This document shows, one piece after another, positions 26,610 through 35,844 of a DNA stretch of 64,000 nucleotides. Origin of the DNA: Planctomycetales bacterium (GTDB lineage: Bacteria; Planctomycetota; Planctomycetia; Planctomycetales; Planctomycetaceae). The position numbers and the translations under genes were made by a program. Position 1 is the stretch's first letter. Every line of letters starts with the position of its first letter. The stretch is from NCBI GenBank assembly GCA_028285345.1, contig JANQPT010000016.1, positions 48,001 through 112,000 of the forward strand, read 5' to 3'. The notes below the pieces were generated by a model. That model had not been told where the DNA came from. It did no database searches and saw nothing but the letters and a program-made list of their open reading frames with translations.

Positions 26610-28184
26610 TCACACGTCTTCGCCATCGCTGGCAACGTCTGTCGCGGCGTGCAAACGCGACCGCAGAACCGTTGCGGCGGCAATCCAGGAGACGAGCGCA
26701 AAGCCGGCCAACCCTCCCAGAGCCACCCAACGGGATTCGTGGTCCCAGTATCCTTTGACGCCCAGCGCCAAGAACACGACAGCGGAGAACGCGTTCAACA
26801 GGAACATCCAAATCGGCATTTGCAACGGTTTGGGCAGAAAGCGGCGGTCCATCCAAGGGTTCAGCAGGCAGAGGATTCCGCAGAACAGCACGCCGGTGAA
26901 CAGATTCGCGGGTGTCATTAATGCCAGAATCACCGGCGGTTTCTCTTCGTCGGTATGAATCTTGTAGAAGTAGGACCAGGTCAAGACACCGTACGCAATT
27001 ACGGCGCACCAGACGACCGTATAGTGCTTCAACCGCCGCGCGTGCCGCACCGCCCAATTGTTGTTCACACTGCGTGCCATTTCATTAAGGATCGTGTAGG
27101 CGACTTCCAGCGTGCCGTATAAAGTCCCCAGCATGGTTAAGAACGCGCCGGAGACGTACAGCGGATATAACCACGGGTGAATCTTGACCACAAACTGAGC
27201 TTGCAGCCCCAACAAATTTGCCTCCGTGGGAATCTCGTAGTTCGGAGCAAGCACTAGCGTGCCCGACGCCACGAAAACTGCGCTGAAGGCGACGACGATG
27301 ACGAAGCTGATTGTGCAGTCGATATAGGGCGCACGCACCCATTGCCGCACGGGATGTTCCGGGTCTGAGGCAATTGTTTCCAATTCCGCAGGCGTCGCCG
27401 GCCGCGCCCCCGCTTTGCCCCACTGTTTCTCGCGTAGAAACGACGTATACGCCAAGTAATCGTAACCGGCGCCGCCGATGACTCCTACGTAGCGCGTGGT
27501 TTCGACCCAAACCGGCTGCTTCGCGATTTCAGGATGATATTCCGGTAACCAATCGGGATATTCGTAGATCGGTGGAATGATCGCGCCCTGCAGCATCGCC
27601 AGCCAGTCCGGGTTGTACAGCACCAGCGAGATGCCCGCACAAACGATCAACGCCCCGACGATGATCAATTGCACGCGTTCCAAAACGGTGTAGGTCTCTG
27701 ACGCGGCCAAAATCAGGATCCCTGCGAGAATCAGCCCGCCCCACACAAATTGAATACCGCCGTGAAGGTAGTCTCCCGTTCCGGTGACCCAAACGGTCAA
27801 ATTCCCCAATACACTGCTGTGAAAGCTGACCCAGATCGGCATGCAGATCGCCGCCATGAAAAAGAACAGCAGCGGGGCCCAGCCGCGCGGTCCGGGCAGG
27901 TCCATCATCCGCTGAAACGGATGCACGCCCGTGAGCACCATGTGCCGCGCCGTACCCAGAACGAGCGCCCACTTCAGAATCGAAATGAACACGAACAGAA
28001 ACAGAATGTTGTAGCCGAATAGTGCCCCGCCCCGCGTGGAAAAAATCAGCTCGCCTGTTCCGATTGTCAATGAGGCGATGATCGCGCCCGGTCCAAACAC
28101 TTTAATCCAGGAGAGCGGATTGCCCGACAGCAACGTCGGAGGAGCGCTTGAAGCAGAGGGGGAGGCTTCCAACGGTTCGGACAT
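26610..28184 (-). CDS. Nramp-related membrane transporter, non-canonical motifs
   Basis: The 524-residue protein has about 11 membrane helices with the Nramp family pattern. Helix 1 reads FGPGAIIASLTIGTGELIFSTRGG, where canonical Nramp has DPGN. The helix 6 region reads VGVIGGAGYDYLAYTSFLREKQWG where canonical proteins have MPH. It belongs with Nramp-related proteins lacking the known metal ligands, so divalent metal transport should not be assumed. The N-terminus is a short disordered Ser/Pro stretch. The gene stands alone between the sigma unit and a 500-base gene-free region. Confidence 0.8.
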   Translation of the reverse strand: MSEPLEASPSASSAPPTLLSGNPLSWIKVFGPGAIIASLTIGTGELIFSTRGGALFGYNILFLFVFISILKWALVLGTARHMVLTGVHPFQRMMDLPGPRGWAPLLFFFMAAICMPIWVSFHSSVLGNLTVWVTGTGDYLHGGIQFVWGGLILAGILILAASETYTVLERVQLIIVGALIVCAGISLVLYNPDWLAMLQGAIIPPIYEYPDWLPEYHPEIAKQPVWVETTRYVGVIGGAGYDYLAYTSFLREKQWGKAGARPATPAELETIASDPEHPVRQWVRAPYIDCTISFVIVVAFSAVFVASGTLVLAPNYEIPTEANLLGLQAQFVVKIHPWLYPLYVSGAFLTMLGTLYGTLEVAYTILNEMARSVNNNWAVRHARRLKHYTVVWCAVIAYGVLTWSYFYKIHTDEEKPPVILALMTPANLFTGVLFCGILCLLNPWMDRRFLPKPLQMPIWMFLLNAFSAVVFLALGVKGYWDHESRWVALGGLAGFALVSWIAAATVLRSRLHAATDVASDGEDV

Positions 28185-28692
28185 GCGTGACTCGATACTA
28201 CTAGGTGTGCGGAAATCCCTGCGAATGTGCGGTCAGCGCTGAAGTTTGGAATCCACTCTACGGCGATTTTCGCGGCGATACAAGAAATATCCGAGAAATC
28301 CCGCAGCCAGTCGCACCGCGCAAGCGGCACGTCGCTAACAGCTTACGTCGACTGTCTCCACCGGCCGCGAGGCGAAGCGACCGTTCTTCAGAATTCCCCA
28401 CAGAAATGCTGTAACAACGCGGCGGAATCTACGCTTGTGAAGGAGTCCCAAGCAGACAACAGCCAAACCATCGAATCAAGGAGACGATCGAAGCGAACAC
28501 GTTTTCGTGCGCAGCCGGAGCGGCGTCAGAACGACTGCTGCCGATCGCGCAGCGCTGAGAAACGAACCGACGAGAAGAGTTGTTGAGTGTGTGTGTTAGA
28601 GTGTGGGGTGTGTGGGCGGCAGGCAGTCCGGATGGCTGCCTGCCGCTATTCTCACTTCGCACATGCACCTCAGCAAGAACGACCAGCAACGA
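28185..28692. other. Gene-free stretch with GT-rich run and hairpin
   Basis: About 508 bases between two leftward genes. I see no convincing coding frame. The right part holds a GT-rich run (28579-28615) next to the perfect hairpin at 28616-28646. The rest is featureless to me and probably includes the promoter of the Nramp-related gene. Confidence 0.5.
28616..28646. repeat. Strong palindrome downstream of esterase gene
   Basis: GCGGCAGGCAG (28616-28626) pairs perfectly with CTGCCTGCCGC (28636-28646) around a 9-base loop. There is no T-run on either side, so it is not a classic terminator. It may act as a 3'-end stabiliser or be a member of a dispersed repeat family; no second copy is in the window. 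Confidence 0.6.
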
Positions 28693-29778
28693 TTAGCGCT
28701 TCAAGTGCCGGTCGAAAAACTCGTACGCCACGGCGCGGGCGGCGGCGGGAAAATCATGCGCGCTGTCGGGATAGTTTGCCTGTAGATTGTCTGCGGCATT
28801 CAGCAACTGATAGATCGGGCGGGCCGCCGCGATCGAATCTTTGACCCCGCTAACCTCGAAGTTGCCATCCCGAACCGGAGCACTCGCCAAAAAGGGCCGC
28901 GGTGCAAAGGCGGCCACAATTTCGGGAAAGTCGAAAGGGACTTTGTCGGGATCATTCCCGTACACGTCGTTGATGTCTGGCATGTAACGCGGCGAGGTCC
29001 AGCCCTTGAGCCGACCTCCGTAATATTTGTGAAACCGCGTAAAGCCGCAATTGGAGACCAGGCATTTGATCCGCTCGTCAAACGCCGCGGTAAACATCGT
29101 GTTGTGTCCGCCCAGCGAGTGGCCCATACAGCCGATCCGCTCGCCGTCGACCTCCGGCAACGATTGCAGCAGGTCAATCGCCCGCATGTCGTCCCAGACC
29201 GCCTTCATCGTTCCGCTGCGAAAGCCGGTTTTTGCGCGATCGAAGTCATACTGGTACTCGCCGAAGGAGGGATAATCGGGAGCGAGCGTCACGTAGCCGC
29301 GCTGTGCGAGATGCAAGGCATAATGCAAATTCGGATTCCCCGCCAACCCGGCCGGTTCGCGCTTGCCGGGGCGCGTCGTTTGGTGCAGGCAGAGCACGGC
29401 CGGTTTTTGCGCGGCACCGGGAGGCAGGAATAAGAAGGCGGAGACGCGCGTCGTCTTTTCGGTGTCATACTCGATTTTGCGGCGCACGATGTTTCCATCG
29501 ATCTTCGTTTCCTCAAGGATCTTGGCATTCAGCGGCACTTTGCGCTCGTCGCCCGGCAGCGGTCCCATCACCGTCTGCATGTTCCGCAAGATATGCCGAC
29601 GACGGATCGCCCAGTCGGCGGGCGTGCGGATCGCCTGTTTTGCTCCTTGACCATCGACGTAATAGGAAAGATCCTGGTGTTCGGGATAAACGACGGTCTT
29701 ATCGTCGGCGCTGAGCGGGACGACGACAATCGCAGAGAGACAGAAGAATGCGCCGATGGTTTTGCTGTGGAGAATCAT
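28693..29778 (-). CDS. Exported alpha/beta hydrolase (acetyl xylan esterase / dienelactone hydrolase type)
   Basis: The 361-residue protein has a signal peptide (about 1-24, ending VPLSADD) and an alpha/beta hydrolase domain. Visible are the oxyanion region AVLCLHQTT, the nucleophile elbow GCMGHSLGGHN and a late AHDFP His. PDYPSFGEYQYDFD and AIDLLQSLPEVDGERIGCMGHS are typical of planctomycete acetyl-xylan-esterase-like proteins. It likely deacylates a polysaccharide or other ester in the periplasm; the substrate is not visible. ATG 29778 was chosen for the signal peptide; the ribosome site is weak. Confidence 0.85.
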   Translation of the reverse strand: MILHSKTIGAFFCLSAIVVVPLSADDKTVVYPEHQDLSYYVDGQGAKQAIRTPADWAIRRRHILRNMQTVMGPLPGDERKVPLNAKILEETKIDGNIVRRKIEYDTEKTTRVSAFLFLPPGAAQKPAVLCLHQTTRPGKREPAGLAGNPNLHYALHLAQRGYVTLAPDYPSFGEYQYDFDRAKTGFRSGTMKAVWDDMRAIDLLQSLPEVDGERIGCMGHSLGGHNTMFTAAFDERIKCLVSNCGFTRFHKYYGGRLKGWTSPRYMPDINDVYGNDPDKVPFDFPEIVAAFAPRPFLASAPVRDGNFEVSGVKDSIAAARPIYQLLNAADNLQANYPDSAHDFPAAARAVAYEFFDRHLKR

Positions 29779-29866
29779 GGATGGTGGACCATTTGATTCG
29801 TACCTTTTGAGTGTTAACGAGCCGACGTCCTCTGATTGCAATCTGCGTTAGGCACCACAGTGCACT

Positions 29867-30853
29867 CTAACTTGGCGGAGTCTCGATCACATCGCCGCAC
29901 TTGAGAATCGCGGGCAACTCCCGCAGGTCGAGGTTACCTCCCGAAAGGATGCCGACGACTGTTTGGCCGGCGAGTTGATCTCGGATCTTACGCGCCGCCG
30001 CCCACGACGCGGCGCCGGCTCCCTCGGCCAAGTTGTGTGTTTCCTTAAGGATTTCATACGCCGCTCTTCGCAATTCGTCTTCGCCGACTAAGACCACATC
30101 ATCCATCAATTCCCGCATGATGTCGAATGTCATCGCTGCGGGAACGCGCGTCGCCATCCCCTCAGCCCACGTGTCGGCCGACGGTAGAGCGTGCATCTCT
30201 CCGCGGCGCCACGAGTCGGCGACTGCCGCGGCGCTCTCCGCCTGCACGCCGATGATCCGCGTTTGTGGTCGCAGATGCTTTGCCACAATCGCCGTCCCGC
30301 AAATCCCGCTGCCCAGACCGATCGGGACGATGATCACATCGGGATCGGGCAGATGCTCAAAGATTTCGACCGCCATCGTCCCGACGCCGGCGATCAAGTT
30401 CGGTTCGTTGGCCGAATGGACGTAGCGATACCCTTCTGCAGCGGCCAAGCGCTCGGTTTCTTCGCGGGCGGCATCGAAATCGCGGCCGTGCTCGACAATC
30501 GTCGCCCCCAGCAGCCGCATCGCCCGCACTTTGTCCGGGTTGTTTTTCTGTGGAACAACGATTGTGCAGTTCACACCAAAATGGCGGCTGGCGAACGCCA
30601 GCGACTGGCCGTGATTGCCGGTTGAACTCCCGATGATGCCGGCCGCTTTTTCGGCTTCCTGCAATCGGCCGACGAGATGGATTCCTCCACGAACCTTAAA
30701 CGCCCCGACCGGCTGGTGATTCTCGTGCTTGAGATAAAACGACGTTCCGAGCTGCTCAGACAACCCGGGCCACTCATAGAGCGGCGTGGGAGATAAGACA
30801 CGCTGCACCTCGGGCATCGCAGCAAGGACATCGGAGTAGCTGACAGCAGTCAT
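29867..30853 (-). CDS. PLP-dependent threonine/serine dehydratase family enzyme
   Basis: The 328-residue fold-type II enzyme has the PLP lysine in PVGAFKVRGG (about residue 53), the phosphate-side STGNHGQSLA motif, the GLGSGICG PLP-phosphate loop and SGGNLDL near the end. It lacks the C-terminal ACT-like regulatory domain of biosynthetic IlvA, so it matches the short catabolic threonine dehydratase / serine racemase group. The product would be 2-oxobutyrate or pyruvate plus ammonia, or D-serine if a racemase. It is separated from the esterase by 88 bases and may be a single-gene unit. Confidence 0.9.
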   Translation of the reverse strand: MTAVSYSDVLAAMPEVQRVLSPTPLYEWPGLSEQLGTSFYLKHENHQPVGAFKVRGGIHLVGRLQEAEKAAGIIGSSTGNHGQSLAFASRHFGVNCTIVVPQKNNPDKVRAMRLLGATIVEHGRDFDAAREETERLAAAEGYRYVHSANEPNLIAGVGTMAVEIFEHLPDPDVIIVPIGLGSGICGTAIVAKHLRPQTRIIGVQAESAAAVADSWRRGEMHALPSADTWAEGMATRVPAAMTFDIMRELMDDVVLVGEDELRRAAYEILKETHNLAEGAGAASWAAARKIRDQLAGQTVVGILSGGNLDLRELPAILKCGDVIETPPS

Positions 30854-30964
30854 TGAATGTCGGTCGCCAAGGCAAGAGCGGGGAAGGTGAGCAACACGTG
30901 CATCCTACCCCGACCGCGGACCGGGAGGAAAGCCTCGAACCGGTTCCGATCAACAGTTCGGTGT

Positions 30965-31306
30965 TTACTGTTGAGGCGATTTGTTGACAAAAGCAATGAG
31001 GTTATCGAGTGCAAATTGTTTGCGCGTGGATTCGTCCCAACCCTGACCGATCCCATAGGCAATGCTGCCGAGTACCACCGCGGCAATCTTGCTGACCTTG
31101 CGCGGCAACTCGTACTCAGACAAGTCGGCGTGCAACTGATCGGCACTGACGAATTCGCCGAACTTATCACCGGCGAACATCAATTCAATTCCGTGCAGGT
31201 CCTTGCTCCACTGATAATCGAACGGACCATATTCCTTTCCGCGATGGGCGATCCAAAACGACGTTTCTTCAAAGCGCAACACAAGCCACCCCGTAACGAT
31301 AACCAC
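30965..31306 (-). CDS. Conserved hypothetical protein with GTG start
   Basis: The 113-residue frame carries FWIAHRGKEYGPFDYQWSKDLHGIELMFAGDKFGEFVSADQLHADLSEYELPRKVSKIAAVVLGSIAYGIGQGW. The GKEYGPFDY-W-DL block looks like a small conserved domain reminiscent of GYF-type modules. There is no ATG: GTG 31306 or a GTG eight codons later could start it, and neither has a clear ribosome site. The function is unknown. The coding character of the core is good, but the exact start is uncertain. Confidence 0.65.
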   Translation of the reverse strand: MVIVTGWLVLRFEETSFWIAHRGKEYGPFDYQWSKDLHGIELMFAGDKFGEFVSADQLHADLSEYELPRKVSKIAAVVLGSIAYGIGQGWDESTRKQFALDNLIAFVNKSPQQ

Positions 31307-31674
31307 TGCTAAGAAACATCACTTTCTGTGAATCCATAGTGGAAGATTCTCCAATGTTGTGGTGTTGCCTAGGTCTAAAGAATTCGCTTTGCCGCTGGGG
31401 TAACGAGCGTGTGTCATAGCATGCTGTGGGGAATTCGCAAACCTCAGACAATTTGGAGAAACAGGGCGAATTTGGGGTCATCAGTGTTCGCGGATTGCCG
31501 TGCGAAGACCGCCGTTGGACGAATCGAACGATATTTTGTACCCTGATGGGCGCACCTCGCCGGGACGTGGTGATCTTCGCGTCTGCGAGATGCACATTTG
31601 CAGTGACAGCCAAGACTTGACAACACCATTGCCGGAAGTCGATTCCGGCCCAGCCAAACGACGGACGCGGCGAC
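31307..31674. other. Gene-free stretch between divergent genes
   Basis: About 368 bases between a leftward and a rightward gene. Frames crossing it have skewed composition and no ribosome sites. No repeat, tRNA or hairpin with a T-run was found. It presumably holds promoters for both sides. Confidence 0.45.
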
Positions 31675-31959
31675 ATGGCGAAGAAGCGCACCGCAAATCC
31701 ACCTGCGATTCCGATCGGCACGCGGGTTCAGGTCAAACAGGGTGTGACGTCCCCCGATATGCCGGACTTTCCGCTCGAGGGGTGGACGGGCACGATTTCG
31801 GAAGTCGCCGCGAAAAAGCCCCCCCGCAAATACATGGTCGAATGGGATGACGCGACGCTCGACGCAATGCCGGCGGCATACCGCGAGTTCTGCGAGGAGA
31901 AGCAACTCTACGACCGCATGATCTGCCTGGGCGAGAACGAGGTGGAGACGGTGGAGTAG
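31675..31959 (+). CDS. Small SH3-like (Tudor-type) domain protein
   Basis: The 94-residue protein MAKKRTANPPAIPIGTRVQVKQGVTSPDMPDFPLEGWTGTISEVAAKKPPRKYMVEWDDATL... has the beta-barrel pattern of small SH3/KOW-like domains: G-V-V, GWTGTI, Y-V-WD. A short charged helical tail follows. Such proteins occur widely in bacteria without known function. Its stop lies 29 bases before the ATP-grasp gene on the same strand, suggesting a shared transcript. Confidence 0.75.
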   Translation: MAKKRTANPPAIPIGTRVQVKQGVTSPDMPDFPLEGWTGTISEVAAKKPPRKYMVEWDDATLDAMPAAYREFCEEKQLYDRMICLGENEVETVE

Positions 31960-31988
31960 CCCGCTTTCGACGTCCGGGTGGAATCAAG

Positions 31989-32834
31989 ATGAAAGTCGGC
32001 TGGCTCATCGACGCCGATCTGTTCGACCATTACCGCGATCAACTGATCGCTGAGATCGAAAAGCAAGGGCATGAGGTTCATCTGGTCAGCGATCCCAAGC
32101 CCGGGTACCGATGGGAAGACGAGGGCTGTTCGTACCGCGATGCGTTTCCCAAAGACATGTGCGTCGTCTCGCATGGTGACATCGAACTGGTCACGCGTGT
32201 AGCACGAGAAGCGCGCTGGAGGCCAGGTGCTTTCGGAACCGTGGAGAACTTTGCCTGCTCCTCGTATTTCACCCATCTGGGCGAGCATCTGCTAAACAGC
32301 GATTACATCATGTTGCCGTTCGGTGAACTGCGGCGCTGCAGCGATTTCCTATTCAGTACGCTCGGTCGCGACGAGACCATTTTCGTCCGCCCTGATTCAC
32401 CGTTGAAGCTCTTCACTGGACAGACGGTCAGCCTAGCGACGTTCGAGGCGGATTATGAACTTATGTCCTTCTATGAATTTCCGATTGAATCGCTCGTAGT
32501 GGTCTCCTCGCCGAAAACGATCGTCGGCGAATGGCGTTTCGTCGTTGCCGACCAGAAGGTGATCGCCGGTTCGGAATATCGTCGCGGCGAAACGTACGAT
32601 CCACAGCCGGCCGATGATCTTGCCGCCTACGAGTTGGCAGTTGCAATTGCGCAGGCGGATTATCAGCCTGATCCTGTATGGGTTGTCGACATTTGCAAAA
32701 CAGATACCGGCTCGTACCATCTACTAGAAATCGGGGGCTTTAGCTTCGCTGATCTGTATTCTTGTGATAAGGAGGCCGTTGTGCGCGAGGTCTCACACGT
32801 TGCAACTGAGATTTGGAAAAGTGCTCGCGCATAA
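31989..32834 (+). CDS. ATP-grasp domain protein (DUF4343 / R2K-like)
   Basis: The 281-residue protein has an N-terminal Rossmann-like part (MKVGWLIDADLFDHYRDQLIAEIEKQGHEVHLV) and a C-terminal ATP-grasp half. The latter contains ETIFVRPDSPLKLFTGQ, VVSSPKTIVGEWRFVVADQKVIAGSEYR, DPVWVVDICKTDTGSYHLLEIGGFSFADLY. The FVRPDSPLKLF, GEWRFVV and LLEIGGFS blocks match the DUF4343/R2K type of ATP-grasp, which would ligate an acid to an amine or similar nucleophile with ATP. The substrates are unknown. It lies between the SH3-like gene and the DUF4303-like gene in a small rightward cluster. Confidence 0.8.
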   Translation: MKVGWLIDADLFDHYRDQLIAEIEKQGHEVHLVSDPKPGYRWEDEGCSYRDAFPKDMCVVSHGDIELVTRVAREARWRPGAFGTVENFACSSYFTHLGEHLLNSDYIMLPFGELRRCSDFLFSTLGRDETIFVRPDSPLKLFTGQTVSLATFEADYELMSFYEFPIESLVVVSSPKTIVGEWRFVVADQKVIAGSEYRRGETYDPQPADDLAAYELAVAIAQADYQPDPVWVVDICKTDTGSYHLLEIGGFSFADLYSCDKEAVVREVSHVATEIWKSARA

Positions 32835-32901
32835 TATCGCGACGACTTCCGCACAGTCAGCTCTCAAGCCCGATCGCACTTTGTTTATCGCGGTGATTCC
32901 G

Positions 32902-33555
32902 ATGGATATTGATTGGCAAGACGTTGAATCACATTTGCTGCTGGCCGCGACGAAGGAACTTCGCCATTTTGGCGACGCACATCGGACTGAAGAATTCTAC
33001 GGTTTCGCAATTGATTGCAATAGCGAATACGGATCACTGCTGCTTTGCCTGAACACACAGAAACACCTTCACGATTGTGCTGTGAAGTATTCCGTCGAAC
33101 CACCGAATCAAGATGTGTTCGGCCAGATGCTTCGTAAAATTGACGAGAAATTTGGCAAAGACGTATTTGCGGAGTTGAGCAATCAGCCACCAAGAACTCG
33201 TGAAGAATATGAACAATCCCTTCGTTGGAGTCTCGGTGATTGGCTGTACCAAGGATTCAATTCAGAGGAATTCGATTCAGCTTGGAAGAATTTCGAAGAC
33301 ACGATTTGCGATGCATTGTTGGAAGAAGAGATTCCCGATGGTGAAGGCATCGACGAAGACCCTTTGTTCAAATCACCGTTGCAAAACCAGTTTTTACGCT
33401 CAGTCTGTCGTGTCGCGCTTCAGCTAGAATCGATTTCGGCCTTTGACGTGCTGAATCGAACAGACGACTTCTTAGTCTATGTTGCAGATCATGATGAGCC
33501 GGATGAGGATTCGTGGGCGCGCCTGAAGTCTGCGCGACGTGAATATGGACGTTGA
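32902..33555 (+). CDS. DUF4303-like protein
   Basis: The 217-residue protein starts at ATG 32902, with GGTGA upstream; the frame stays open further left but overlaps the ATP-grasp gene. Its N-terminus, DIDWQDVESHLLLAATKELRHFGDAHRTEEFYGFAIDCNSEYGSLLLCLNTQ, resembles DUF4303 (long helix, then EEFYGFA). Acidic stretches follow, and the C-terminus is helical. The gene is AT-richer than its neighbours, which can mean recent transfer. The function is unknown. Some relatives occur near toxin-immunity loci, but nothing here proves that role. Confidence 0.65.
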   Translation: MDIDWQDVESHLLLAATKELRHFGDAHRTEEFYGFAIDCNSEYGSLLLCLNTQKHLHDCAVKYSVEPPNQDVFGQMLRKIDEKFGKDVFAELSNQPPRTREEYEQSLRWSLGDWLYQGFNSEEFDSAWKNFEDTICDALLEEEIPDGEGIDEDPLFKSPLQNQFLRSVCRVALQLESISAFDVLNRTDDFLVYVADHDEPDEDSWARLKSARREYGR

Positions 33556-33641
33556 CCTGATCTCGCAGTCGAATCCTTCAAAACCTTGTTAAGGGCGATG
33601 TTAATGCCGGCAGTCGTCACTTGTTGGAGAGCCTCGTTAGC

Positions 33642-34109
33642 ATGAAATCCTTCATCGTTGCAGTCGAAATCGACTTGCCGCGCGAGCGGGTCATTGAATT
33701 GTTCGACAATCCCGACAACCTGTACAAGTGGCAGACGGGCCTGCAGAGTTTTGAGCACGTCAGCGGCGAGCCGGGGCAGCCTGGGGCGGTCTCGAAGTTC
33801 GTCTATCAACAGGGCAAGCAGCGGATCGAACTGACCGAGACGATCACCAAGCGCAATTTGCCCGATGAGTTTAACGGCACCTATTCCTGGGGCGGCGGCA
33901 GCAACACGATGCATAACCGCTTCATCGAACTGGCGCCCGACCGCACGCGCTGGGAAAGCACGTGCGACTATCAGTTCACGAGCGTCATGCTCAAGCTCAT
34001 GGGCCTCTTTATGTCGGGCATGTTTCGCAAGCAGACTCTGAAGTTTATGCAGAACTTCAAAGCGTTTGCGGAAGAGGGCCGCGATGTCAACGCCGACGCG
34101 TCACGCTGA
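33642..34109 (+). CDS. SRPBCC (START-like) family protein
   Basis: The 155-residue protein begins MKSFIVAVEIDLPRERVIELFDNPDNLYKWQTGLQSFEHVSGEPGQPG, the usual start of polyketide-cyclase/SRPBCC folds that bind hydrophobic ligands. EFNGTYSWGGGSNTMHNRFIELAPDRTRWESTCDYQF follows, then a C-terminal amphipathic helix (MKLMGLFMSGMFRKQTLKFMQNFKAFAE in essence). ATG 33642 has GGAGAG 11 bases upstream; a TTG at 33621 is possible. Ligand unknown. Its stop converges on the NuoEF gene 24 bases away. Confidence 0.85.
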   Translation: MKSFIVAVEIDLPRERVIELFDNPDNLYKWQTGLQSFEHVSGEPGQPGAVSKFVYQQGKQRIELTETITKRNLPDEFNGTYSWGGGSNTMHNRFIELAPDRTRWESTCDYQFTSVMLKLMGLFMSGMFRKQTLKFMQNFKAFAEEGRDVNADASR

Positions 34110-34133
34110 GCGTCGCAATTGGCCGCTTCGCCG

Positions 34134-35834
34134 TTACGACGGAACGTCATCGGGGAAATGCTCAAGCACCGAATTGATCGGCCCCAAGGCGACTTGGCCC
34201 AACCCGCAAATCGACGTCTGTACCAAGGTCTCCGACAGTTCCGGCAAGACATCTAAGTCGTCTCGCTGACGCCTGCCCTCTTGGACTTGTTCCAGCAGTT
34301 GCACCGCTCGTTCCGTGCCGAGCCGGCAGGGAACGCATTTGCCGCACGACTCGTTGCGGAAGAATTGGGTAATGTTCAGGGCCAAGTCGTAGATGTCGTG
34401 GCCTTCGGCAATCACCACCATGGCGCCCGAACCGAGAATGGTGCCGGCGTCGCGGAGCGCGTTGAATTCGAGTGGGGTGTCGCTTTTGTCGGCCGGGAGA
34501 AAACTGGAACTTGCCCCGCCGGGCTGCACGGCTTTGAGTGTCTTGCCGGGCAGCAACCCGCCGGCGCGCTCGATCAGTTCTGCAATCGTGCTGCCCATCG
34601 GCAACTCATAGACACCCGGGCGAACGACGTCGCCGGCGACCCCGTAAATCTTCAGGCCCGCGAATGCACCGGCGCCCTGCCGGACCCACCACTCGCTACC
34701 GTAGTGAATGACGCTCGTCGCCAGCGCCAGCGTTTCGACGTTGTTAATCAGCGTCGGCCGGCCCCACAGACCATGCGTGCCCGGATAGGGCGGGCGGTTG
34801 CGCGGCTCGCCCCGCTTGTCTTCCAGTGCTTCCAGTAGCGCAGTCTCCTCGCCCAGAATATATCCGCCGGGTGAGACGAAGATCTCCAGATCGAAGCGGC
34901 GGCCGCTGCCGGCGACGTTCTCGCCCAACATGCCCCGCGCGTAGGCGTCTTCGATTGCCATTTGCAGACGACTCCCTTCCGGGCCGTATTCGTGACGCAA
35001 ATAGACGATCCCCTGCTCCGCTCCGATCGCCAGTGCTGCGAGCAACATGCCCTCGATCACCAAGTGCGGCAAACGTTCAAGGATTACGCGGTCCTTGAAC
35101 GTACCCGGTTCACTTTCGTCAGCGTTGCAGATCACATACTTGGTGTCGTCCTCCTGTTGAGCAACCAAATCCCACTTCAGACCGGCGGGATATCCGGCGC
35201 CGCCCATTCCGCGCAACCCCGATTCTTGCAGGCGTTCAATACAGACCTCACGCAATTCGTCCTCCCGATCGAGCAGCCGTTTCACGGTTCCGTAATACTC
35301 ACCGGGATGGGCGTAAGGATCACAACGCCAAACCCGCCTGGTGTACTCGACGGTTTCGGACTCGATTTGATCAGGGGTTTCGATCCGTTGTTGTACGACG
35401 TCGACGTCGGCCAGACTGTGCGGCGCCAGCGGTCGGTCGTTAATCGAAGCGGCCGGCGCGTTGTCACAGCGCCCCAGGCAAGAGACCTCGTGGATGTCTA
35501 CGTCGTCGTAGCCGCTGCAGGCGCGGCGCAGTTCGTCGATCCGCTCCGCACCGCCCGCCATTCGGCAAGCGATGTCGCGGCAGACTTCGACGCAGACCCG
35601 CGGCGGCGGGGTCGTGCGAAAATGTGGATAGAACGAAACCAACCCCTGCAGCCGGTAAAGGGGCACGTTTTCGCGTCGGGCCAAGTCCCGAAGGCACTCG
35701 TCATCCAAGAAGCCCCGCTCCGCCTGCAGCCGGGTCAATTCACGCAGCAGTTTCAACCGCTCATCCTCGCTGGGTCTCGATGTCGGTCGGCGAAGCTCCC
35801 GCCCGCCAGTCGGATGGGGTGCGTCGCGACGCAA
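34134..35834 (-). CDS. NuoE-NuoF fusion, probable NAD-reducing subunit of formate dehydrogenase
   Basis: The 566-residue protein fuses a NuoE-like thioredoxin fold (about 25-160; 2Fe-2S Cys in VCVEVCRDIAC and VSCLGRCDN) to a NuoF-like FMN/NADH module. The NuoF part shows GLRGMGGAGYPAGLKW, CNADESEPGTFKDR, YILGEETALLEALE and the 4Fe-4S cluster SCGKCVPCRLGT plus a late Cys in SICGLGQ. This matches the FdsB/FdhB or HoxF diaphorase type. The nearest catalytic partner is the formate dehydrogenase at 3933-6755. It starts at TTG 35834 if the full frame is used. TTG 35756, with GAGGATGAGCGG directly upstream, has the better ribosome site and may be the real start. Confidence 0.88.
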   Translation of the reverse strand: MRRDAPHPTGGRELRRPTSRPSEDERLKLLRELTRLQAERGFLDDECLRDLARRENVPLYRLQGLVSFYPHFRTTPPPRVCVEVCRDIACRMAGGAERIDELRRACSGYDDVDIHEVSCLGRCDNAPAASINDRPLAPHSLADVDVVQQRIETPDQIESETVEYTRRVWRCDPYAHPGEYYGTVKRLLDREDELREVCIERLQESGLRGMGGAGYPAGLKWDLVAQQEDDTKYVICNADESEPGTFKDRVILERLPHLVIEGMLLAALAIGAEQGIVYLRHEYGPEGSRLQMAIEDAYARGMLGENVAGSGRRFDLEIFVSPGGYILGEETALLEALEDKRGEPRNRPPYPGTHGLWGRPTLINNVETLALATSVIHYGSEWWVRQGAGAFAGLKIYGVAGDVVRPGVYELPMGSTIAELIERAGGLLPGKTLKAVQPGGASSSFLPADKSDTPLEFNALRDAGTILGSGAMVVIAEGHDIYDLALNITQFFRNESCGKCVPCRLGTERAVQLLEQVQEGRRQRDDLDVLPELSETLVQTSICGLGQVALGPINSVLEHFPDDVPS

Positions 35835-35844
35835 CCTACAGAAT

